DNA of 64,000 nt from Saccopteryx bilineata (taxonomy: Eukaryota; Chordata; Mammalia; Chiroptera; Emballonuridae), in NCBI RefSeq assembly GCF_036850765.1, contig NC_089495.1, positions 200,757,847 through 200,821,846 of the forward strand, written 5' to 3'. Shown here in pieces: positions 56,186 to 64,000 of this stretch (its first letter is position 1; each line of letters starts with the position of its first letter). Under the pieces are notes generated by a model. That model did no database searches. It was not told the DNA's origin and saw only the letters and a program-made list of their open reading frames with translations. A program made the position numbers and the translations under genes.

Positions 56186-56402
56186 TGTTAGATGGATGGA
56201 TGGATGGATGGATGGATGAACGGGTGGATGGGTGGATGGGTGGATGCATGATGGATGCATGATGGATAGATGGGTGGATGAATGGATGGATGGATGGATG
56301 GATGGATGAATGGATATATGGATGAATGGGTGGATGGATGGGTGGATGGATGGATGGATGGATGGATATATGGATGGATATATGGATGGATGGGTGGATG
56401 AG
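56186..56402 (+). repeat. (TGGA)n tract
   Basis: TGGATGGA repeats with TGGG, TGCA and TGAA variants. On the minus strand they translate as His-Pro-Ser-Ile repeats, which is not a gene. It starts exactly where the L2-like tail ends. Confidence 0.95.
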
Positions 56403-57778
56403 TATGTGAAAATGAGAAGGGAAAGATACCAGTGGATAGGTGAGTAGAAGAATAAATAGAGTGGTTGGCACAGGCCTATGATTCAGGCATTAGATGTTGA
56501 CGCCTGGGCCATGAAAGAGCTGAGGGGTTAGGCTGGGGCCCTTAGAACAACCCCTTAGAAGGAGATTCAGCAGGAAGGGAGGGCAGATGGGCATGGTAGC
56601 AGGAAAAGGAGGAGTCAGAGATGACTTCTGGTTGCTGCTCCTTCAGGGGGTGGTGATTCAGTGCTAGTAAGACCAGGGTGTATTTGGTTGACCCCAGGAG
56701 GTGACCACCTAGGGTTGTGAAGATGCCTTGAGATGCTCTAGGTCTATATTGGGGGTGTCAGTCATAGGGGCCGGGCCAGGACAGGGAACAGGGGCCTGAT
56801 CTGAGGGCAGGGGAGGACATGGTAGAGACGGAAATGAAAGGACCAGACAGACCATGCCTGGATGTCTGTGAGCACGGTGCTTGCAGCCAGGACGACGGAC
56901 AGGCAGAGGAAGAGTGTACGAGAGTGACCTGACCGTGCCCTGGAGAGAGAAACACGTTTCAGACACATATGTATACACATGCATACTGACACAAACACAC
57001 ACCGGTGCACACAGTGAGACTGCCACAAAGTCAGAGAAAATGCCCCAGACCCAGAAAGAGGGACTGGGGGATGGGTGGCGGGGACACTCATGGGGTCCGG
57101 AAAACAGGAGGTCACTGGAGGTCTCCTCCAAAACCAGGGTGGGCTCAGGACCAAGCATGGTGGCTGCAGCAGAAAGGCTGTGAGAGGTGCCACCCCTCCC
57201 CTCCACGCAGTTCCTCTGGGACAGGGGAGGAGGAGGAAGGGAACACGTGGGAACAGAGGGTCCAGGGAGAACAGTGTCTCTGGAAGAGAGGGGAGCGTTT
57301 ATCTGTACGCTGGACGCTGCCTTGGGGAAGAAGAGGTGAACAAGGGCTCGGAGAGAGGCAGCAGGGGAGGAATCGGCAGAATCGGTAGGAAGGTTGGAGG
57401 TGGGAGGACCTCCTCCCAGGTCTAGGGAGGAGGGCTCTAGGTTCCTCACCCCAGAGAGGGGGCATGAGTGACTGACAGGGAGGTAGAGGCGCCACCCCGC
57501 CCTGTTTGCACTGCCAGGGCTGAGGGAGGCACTGTGGACGCGTGAGTCTAGTGCTGCTGCCTCAGCAGGGCCTGGGGAGGACACAGAAATGAAGTCACCA
57601 TGGACATCAGCGGGTCTCTGAGGCCCTGGGCCCCCCCAGGGGGAGCGGTGATGTGACCCCGGAAAGAGAGGCAGGAGGAGGACACAGCTCTGGGGAGCTC
57701 TGGTGCCACTGTAAGGAACGGATGAAGAGGTCCAGACATAAAGGGACCAAGGTAAAAATATAGCACATTCTCACCCTC
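56403..57778 (-). repeat. Distal unit D4, L2-like antisense
   Basis: 'gagtcagagatgacttctggttgctgctcc' and 'gttgtgaagatgccttgagatg' match D1. 57,100-57,180 ('acaggaggtcactggaggtc', 'gtgggctcaggaccaagcatggtgg') matches 61,185-61,260. CA-rich sequence lies at 56,955-57,010. The 291-codon minus frame at 56,709-57,584 is an L2 relic with no intact domain. Confidence 0.45.
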
Positions 57779-58110
57779 GAACATTCTCCCTCTCTCTCTC
57801 TCTCTCTCTGTTTCTCCCCCTCTTCCTGCAGGGGCGCGCGCACACACAAAGCATAATGCCAGTGAGACAAGAAGATTTGGGGCCCCTCTATCATTGTGTC
57901 AGTGTCCTCCTCTGAGGTGCTAACTTACCCATCTCCCTCCTGGACTCCGAGGTTCTGAGAACCAGCCTGGGCTCTGGAGTCCGGGTCCTCAGCAGAGAGC
58001 CCAGCACGTGCTCAGTTAGGTTAGGGCAGAACTGCAGACGGATAAATGTGATCCAGGCACGGGATTCTTATATCTGAGCTGACTCAAGAGCTGAGGCAAT
58101 TGAGAGGGAC
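57779..58110 (+). repeat. (CT)n and second sense L2-tail-like module
   Basis: A CT run (57,791-57,809) precedes 'gggcgcgcgcacacaca', then the tail-like 'acccatctccctcctggactccgagg', 'tgggctctggagtccgggtcctcagcag'. Confidence 0.5.
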
Positions 58111-59010
58111 TCTTGCCCTACACCTTGGAGGGAGGCTGGGCAGGAGGTGGTGGGGAGACAGACGGGCCGGGCCATGGAGGCAGGACTAGGAACAGTCGGA
58201 GAAGGCTCGGGGCTACTGGCCCCGGCTGGCAGTGTTGCCTGTTACTGATGAGAATGGAGACAGAAACGCATCTAGTGGATACAGAGACAGTGCAGTGGGG
58301 CAGAGGAGCTAGGCGACGGCTTCCTCCAACTCAAGGCTGTGGCTGGAGGGAAAGAGAAAGGGGTCAGGGCTGCAGGAGGTGTTGCGGGGGGGTGTTAACA
58401 CAGAGGACAGTGGCCAAGGGCATCCGCAGAATGTGTGTGGAGTGAGTAGGGAACCTGGGACAGGGCTTTGGGGACTCCCCTCTCGAGGTGTGAGAAAAAA
58501 AAGAGGAGGACTTAGGGAAGGAGAGGCGAGGAGGCAGGACAAACAGACACGGAACTAAATAAGCAGCTTACAGGCCTATAGAAGAGCAGGCAGATACAGA
58601 GGCCAGGAACGTATCAGAGGGGGCAAGAGTGACTCTAGTATACCTCAAAAGACAAGATGTGGCCCACGTGTGTTCACACAAGGTGAGATGGGGCGAAGAA
58701 AGAACGTGGGTCACGGCACCGGATAGCTGGTGTGTATTTATGGACAGCGGGTGGACGAAACGGATGAATGAATGGAGTAACTCGCGGAGTAAGAATGAAG
58801 CCTGATACCAGAACTAGAAAGGGAGCAACTCCTGTGTGAGACTCCTCTGCCAGTCACCTTCCCGACAAGCGAGACTTCCTGAGGGAAGAGGGGGTGGGAA
58901 CTGGGATCAAGGGGATCAAAGAGAATTTCAGGGCTTTAAAGCAAAACTCCACAGCCCCCAACCAAAGACGGAGTGGCGGGAGAGAGGCAGCCCGCCCAAG
59001 CGCGCGGGTG

Positions 59011-59051
<41 letters not shown>

Positions 59052-59300
59052 CGACAGCATGAGTGACGCACAGCCTCAGAGCAAAATTCAATGATTCTCC
59101 TCTGGAGAGAGGGAGAGAGCAGAGATGAGCAAGAAACCAGCAGGTACACAGAGAGAAGAGGAATGAGTCAGTAAAAAAGTTGAAAGGAAGCGGGGGCGGC
59201 AGGACACGCGGGCAGACGTGGGGGATGGGGCAGGCTAGCTGTGTGCACAGGCGCCTCAACTAGTGCCCCAGCCCACGCAGGGCACCCATGAGGGGTTCTG
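58111..59300 (-). repeat. Distal unit D5 with CA run
   Basis: Body sequence is followed by a (CA)14 run at 59,017-59,044, GCAAAATTCAAT at 59,081-59,092 and 'cagtaaaaaagttgaaaggaagcgggggcggcagg', which parallels D3 closely. Confidence 0.5.
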
Positions 59301-59816
59301 TGAGATTTGCTGGATGGATGAATGGGTGAGTCAGTGGGTAGGTGGATACATGAATAGATGGAGGGATGGGTAGGTGGATGGATGGATGGATGGATGGATG
59401 GATGGATGGATGGATGGATGAATGGATGGGGCTCTGTGAGATTTTCTGGATGCATGAATGGGTGGGTCAGTGGGTAGGTGGATACATGAATAGATGGAGG
59501 GATGGGTAGGTGGATGGATAGATGGATGGATGGATGAATGGATGGATGCATGAGGGATGGATGGATGTGAGATTTGCTGGATGGATGAATGGGTGAGTCA
59601 GTGGGTAGGTGGATACATGAATAGATGGAGGGTTGGGTAGGTGGATGGATAGATGGATGGATGGATGAATGGATAGATGCATGATGGATACATGATGGAT
59701 AGATGGGTGTGTGGATGAGTAGATGGATGGATGGATGGATGGATGAGTGGATAGATGGTTGGATGGGTAGATGAATATATGAATAGATGGAGGAATGGGT
59801 AAGTGGATGGATGAAG
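59301..59816 (+). repeat. (TGGA)n higher-order repeat
   Basis: Three copies of a block beginning GATTTGCTGGATG or GATTTTCTGGATG start at about 59,306, 59,441 and 59,569, each containing GGTAGGTGGATACATGAATA and GATGGAGGGATGGGTAGG. Each block ends in a variable number of GGAT units. A fourth, degraded block ends near 59,815. Confidence 0.9.
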
Positions 59817-60590
59817 TAACCCAGAAACTGGAAACAAAACCTGATAAAGCTTCCAGATAGAGAAAGTTCTAGATTCTAGTTTCTGTTTGCTCCTGAGAGT
59901 TCTCTCTCCATGCTCCTCCTCTGTTCCAGGAGTCTGACTGTGCAGACTCCCATCAGTGGGCTTCCTGCCCACTGGCTTCCGGGTTTGGCCAATAGGGTGC
60001 AGGAGACAGCTGGCGGGAAAGAGAGGTGCCCCTGGGTCACCTCGAGCTGGGTGATCACAGCCCCTCTGGAACAACCTCTTTATGCAACTACCTGTATTTG
60101 CTTCTAGGTCCTGGTAATTACTGCTGTCTTCCATCCCTTAGGCAATAGAGGTGGTCACAACCTCACCTCTGTTAGCAGACCCTCACCACGTGTCTGCAGA
60201 CCCTTTGGGTGTTTGCACTGGGGCACCTTGCAGTTTAGCATGGCCTTGGTAAATAGCTCTCCTCTGGGGTCCTTCCGTTTGAATGTTCTGGCTCTTTCCT
60301 GTTGGGGCCGCCTAACACAAGCCCACATGAGAACTACCGAGAATGCGCAGGCCGGAGCGCACGCACACACAAGCGGTGGGACCCAGAGAGCGACAAACTC
60401 ATCTAGAAGGAACAGGGAGTGCTGAGAAGCTGAAAGGAGGAAAGCGAGGAGAGAGAGGGTGACTCAGAGACCCCCGAGGCAGAGGGGGAAATGCAGAGAC
60501 AAAGAGGAAGCGAGGGCCCAGACGCCCACGGCAACCTTGTTTATGATCCACCACCCACCCTCCGCCCTCACAGGCAGAGAAAGCGGAAAG
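59817..60590. other. Unclassified, no gene seen
   Basis: 59,900-60,160 may belong to an old LTR or L2 tail but was not assigned. 60,340-60,500 contains 'gcgcacgcacacacaag' and resembles the start of a distal unit. Confidence 0.35.
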
Positions 60591-60880
60591 GATCTCAGTG
60601 TCCACGCTCAGAAAAAGGCTGAACAAACCCGTGAGGCTTCGGCCCTCTGGAATACTATGCAGCTGGTAAAAAGACTGGTGTACAGCTTCATGTACTGAGA
60701 TGGAAACATAGCCCCAAAAAGGTGTTTAGTCAACATCCCACTGAACAATATACACAGCTCAATATAATTTCCATGGGAAATAGCACCCCAAGCCAAGAAC
60801 TGCCAAAAACACTTTATATTGTATCCATATATGTTTTTTTATTTCACATACATAGATGTCTATAATATATATGACATAGT
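60591..60880 (+). mobile_element. Old L1 3' fragment, sense
   Basis: 'ctctggaatactatgcagctggtaaaaagac', 'cagcttcatgtactgagatggaaac' and 'cacagctcaatataatttcc' match the L1M 3' UTR series. Confidence 0.6.
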
Positions 60881-61405
60881 AGGACATGCCCAAGGTGTGA
60901 ATGGTTCACAGGCCCCGGGAGGTGTGGACCGGGTCGGGAGCAGGTAGAGCGAGTGGGGGAAGGGAGGGAAGGGTCCTGGAGAACACTGAGATGCCACAGA
61001 TCGTGGAGCAAGAGAAGCCTCCGACGGAAACAGAAGAAGTGGCCGGATAGCCGGGACTCTCCTTGTCTCTGGAGCCAAAGGAGGAGAAGCTGTCCAGAGG
61101 GCAGGACCCATCCCCAGAGTCAGGGGCCTCAGTGGACAAGGGAAGGGGAAGAGAGAAAAGACCTCGTTCTATCTGGCGAACAGAAGGTCACTGGACCTCA
61201 GCTGAGCACCATAGTGGGCTCAGGGTCAGCTGCAGGTGGCCACAGAGGGGCGGGGGAGGAGGTGGAAAATACCAGAGCCTAAAGCTCCCTCCCGAGCTCT
61301 CCTGTGGACTGAGAAGAGAGCAGACAGGAGGGAGTGGGAACAAAAGGGCAGTGGAGGGAGGCGGATGTGTTCGTCTCTGAAAAACCCAGGAGAGGGGAAC
61401 ATGGC

Positions 61406-61419
61406 GTTACCAGGGCAAC
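61406..61419. promoter_or_regulatory. X-box (RFX-type) match
   Basis: GTTACCAGGGCAAC fits GTNRCC-N2-RGYAAC, followed by CACACTGAC, close to the CGACACTGG after the 63,522 site. Confidence 0.5.
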
Positions 61420-62281
61420 CACACTGACTAGGGGTGATGGAGAGAAGTAAAGGGGAAGATAGAGGGAGGGGGTGGGGGGGTGGCAGCTCAGAAAACTTAA
61501 AGGGAGGAAGCAGGAGAGAGGAAGGGGCCCCGGTTTCTGTACTCCGGACGGGGGAAGGGAAGCTTGGGGTGATGTATGCGGACTCGAAGAACTCCCCTCA
61601 GACTGAGTGAGTGTGCAGAGCTGGTGGGACGTTCAAGGGGAGAGGAAAGATGTTTGAATGCCTGGCCTGTGGTGGACACGGGAGGGCCAGGGTGGACACA
61701 GGCAGGAGCGAAGGGAGTCTCAGAGCCCCAAGTGTGGGTCTCAGGGAGCGTGGCCCAGGGAGTCTGTGGGTGGGAGGAACAGGAAGAGGAGGACGGAGCC
61801 TGGGGCAGGCACGCTGGTACCGGTACCAGAGGGATGAGGAGGGAGATCTGGAGGAGTGGGAGACACAGAGATCTCACACACACACACAGCGGGGATGACA
61901 CGCAAACAGCAAAATCTCATAAGGCTCCTCTGGAGAGCGGGAAGAGATGAGCCAGGCAGCGAGGAGGAGGGACCTGGTAAGGGAAAGAAAAGTTCTAGAA
62001 GTCACAGAAGGGGAGCAGAACCCTCAGGGAAGCAGGAGGTGGAGGTGCAGTGCACACCGGGTCACCGGGAACACAGCCCGGCCCGGCCGGGTTCTGAGAG
62101 GCGCTCACGAGTGTTTGTAAGTGGACAGACAGGTGAGGGGCTGGGAATACAGCCTCGAGAGGGCACAGCGAGGGGAGGAGCCCAGGGTGGCACCAGGCAC
62201 CCGATACCTCCTGCAGGCCCGCAGCTCCATCTCCACCACCCTGCTCTAGGCCCCCACGGGGCTGAGCGGTGTGGACGGAGG

Positions 62282-62353
62282 CCACGCCCCCAGCCTGAGC
62301 CCCTCCACCGCCCTGGAGACCATGCCCCCAGCCTGAGCCCCTCCACCGCCCTG
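62282..62353 (+). repeat. 38-bp tandem duplication
   Basis: CCACGCCCCCAGCCTGAGCC (62,282) recurs as CCATGCCCCCAGCCTGAGCC (62,320), each followed by CCTCCACCGCCCTG. One difference is seen. Confidence 0.9.
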
Positions 62354-62640
62354 CCTCAGCCAGGGGAGACCCTGAGGTCTCCCTCCTCTGGAGCTCCGGC
62401 CGCTGAGTCTCTCCACACCGTTCTGGAAACTTCTCCCGGAACTGTTCATTACCACTGCCCCCGGGTCCCTCACCAGCCCTGGTGATTTCCTGCACTCCTC
62501 AGGACCTTTGCAAACAGACACTTCTCAAATTCCCTTCATCTGAGGACACATCTGTTTTCTGTTGGGATCTGCCTGAGGCTAGGACGGAACACGGGTCAAA
62601 GGAGACTTCGGATGTATATGTAAGGCCTTCATTTTTTTAA

Positions 62641-64000
62641 ACAAATACAATAGGTCCTTATATCATTTGTGGAATTAAAAATTATTTTCAGAAGAAGAGA
62701 TGAAGCAAAAAAAAAAAAAGGAGGAAAAACAAGAAAGGAGAGCCACAGACTCTGTCCAGCCCCCCTCCCAGCCCACCCCCATGCAGACCCCAGACTCAGG
62801 CCACAGGCTCCCTGCGGCCTAGGGGACAGAGAGACGGCCACACACAGGGCTCCTTTGGTCCAGCAGGACCTCAGGGAGGGGTGATCAGGGGCCTCTCTGG
62901 GAAGACACAGGACCCAGGCCTCTTTCTCTGCACATGGTGGTGGTTGAAAGAAGGGGAGGGAGCCTTTCCCACACCAGCGACCAGCACATGTGGGGTGCAG
63001 GCTGGGCAGGGTGGTCTGACCAGGGCTGGAACTCAGCAGGGTGGGGGCAAGCCTCCGAAGGAGAGTGGGGAGAGGCAGGAGCCGGAACAGGGCCCTGGGA
63101 GCCCCGGACACCGCAGAAGCTGGGGGGCAGATGCCTCCCAAGGAAAAGGAGGGGGCAGAGCCTGAGGAGGGGACGGAAACCCAAAGCCATCGTGTCCACA
63201 GCACTGGCCCCCAGTGTCAGGGTCCCCGAGAAGTGAGGGGACACAGGGTATGAAGAGTAAGATGGACTGGCCAGATGTGTCCACAGGCAGCTGGGAGAGG
63301 CCTCTCCCAGGGGTCCAGCGGGCCTCAGACGGGGGTCCTCAGCGGCAGAGGGAGTGCTGGTGGGGGAGGGAGAGGCAGGACCAGTGCCTGCGATCCCCTC
63401 CCCTGCTTGTCTGTGCACAGAAGGCGAGAGAAGACAGGAGGGAGCCGGGAACATCTCAGGTGGGAGGGAGGCACTCAAACCCACCTGCTGAGAGGACCCA
63501 GGAGAAGTGGCGAAGACAGCCGTTGCCAAGGCAACGACACTGGCCATGCGGATGGGGAAGAGGAAGAGGGAAGTAGGAGAGAGACTCTGGGGAAGGAAGG
63601 GTTAAGAACCGGGGCAGATGAGGTGAGAGTGAAGAGCGGTGGCCCAAGCTTTGGCTCTGGAAATGGGGGGTGGCTCTGGACAGAGGATGGAGAGTTTGGG
63701 CCTGGCTTGATCAGTCTCTGATGCTGGTGGGACCCCTGAGTCTTGCTAAGGAGAAAACAGAGGATCTGTAAGGTCTGGGGCCTGAGCCCAAGGGTCTGGG
63801 TGGAGGGGGGGACACTGAGGTGAGGTAGCATCTTGTGGTGGGAGCCCTTGAACCCCTCGGAGTGAATGACAAGTTCCAGAAATCTGGGAGGGGGAGAAGC
63901 CAGGTGCAGCTGCAGGGAGCATCAAGGCAGAAAGCCAGGAGGGGACAGGAGGGTCTAGAGAAGTGACCCAGACAGACAGACAGATACACACACACCGATG
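62641..64000 (-). repeat. Distal unit D7, running off the window
   Basis: 62,640-62,720 is AT-rich with an A12 run. From 63,060 the sequence parallels D3: 'catctcaggtgggagggagg', 'cccacctgctgagagg', an X-box at 63,522 and 'tggcttgatcagtctctgatgctgg'. The window ends in a new CA run ('gacagacagacagatacacacac'). Confidence 0.45.
63522..63535. promoter_or_regulatory. X-box (RFX-type) match
   Basis: GTTGCCAAGGCAAC fits GTNRCC-N2-RGYAAC, in the last distal unit, at the same relative place as the 55,728 site. Confidence 0.5.

Larger units (their letters stand above)
60881..62640 (-). repeat. Distal unit D6 with CA run
   Basis: 'cagagtcaggggcctcagtggac' and 'gaacagaaggtcactggacctcag' precede an X-box (61,406). 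A CA run at 61,874-61,888, GCAAAATCTCAT (61,909-61,920) and 'aaggctcctctggagagcgg' follow, as in D3 and D5. Frames up to 209 codons show no domain. Confidence 0.45.

Noticed and set aside
56709..57584. 291-codon minus-strand open frame
   Set aside because: No recognisable domain or signal. It overlaps a distal L2-like unit and a CA-rich stretch. GC-rich DNA often gives long chance frames.
56163..59682. His-Pro-Ser-Ile repeat proteins on the minus strand
   Set aside because: They are translations of (TGGA)n tracts.
56186..59816. CRISPR-like regular repeats
   Set aside because: The repeats are contiguous microsatellites without unique spacers, in a vertebrate genome.

Overview
Organism and content. 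The window is mammalian nuclear DNA and almost certainly from a bat. It carries many tRNA-derived SINEs with heads of the 'CCCTGGCCGGTTGGCTCAG' and 'GGTGGCGCAGTGGATAGAG' kinds, and two SPIN hAT elements, a family known to have entered only a few tetrapod lineages, bats among them. I cannot fix the bat family. I found no protein-coding exon, rRNA, genuine tRNA or CRISPR array. Every long open frame I examined lies in a repeat (L2, SINE, GGA or TGGA tracts) or shows no recognisable domain.

Layout. 1-376 is a hAT MITE cut by the window edge. 385-3860 is gene-free, with two MIRs. From about 3.87 kb to the end, most of the background resembles antisense LINE-2 (L2) ORF2. At least ten sizeable copies lie mostly in the same orientation (L2 coding strand = minus). 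Several end in a short recurring module that looks like an L2 3' tail in the opposite (plus) sense. Younger insertions split this background: a roughly fourfold ~1.75 kb LINE-1-derived tandem array (about 10.16-17.53 kb) with an almost identical 723-bp duplication; a chimeric L1-tailed retroinsertion (10,666-11,554) with a 15-bp target duplication; a HAL1-like half-LINE (about 18.65-21.4 kb); a SINE cluster (21.9-23.3 kb); MLT1 LTRs; and a mariner deletion derivative (26,051-26,673). Plus-strand L1 3' ends lie at about 32.0-33.3, 37.9-38.8, 39.2-40.7 and 50.5-51.9 kb, and minus-strand L1 pieces at 33.6 and 46.2-47.5 kb.

Distal part. From 52.4 to 64.0 kb the L2-like units continue but with CA runs, a repeated GCAAAATTCAAT landmark and (TGGA)n tracts that seem to have grown from L2-like tails. 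One TGGA tract has a ~130-bp higher-order repeat.

Function. Nothing here works together as a gene system. The strongest functional hint is six full matches to the palindromic RFX X-box, all with the same 2-bp spacer, inside the repeated units. Names of repeat families come from memory of consensus sequences and were not checked with a search.
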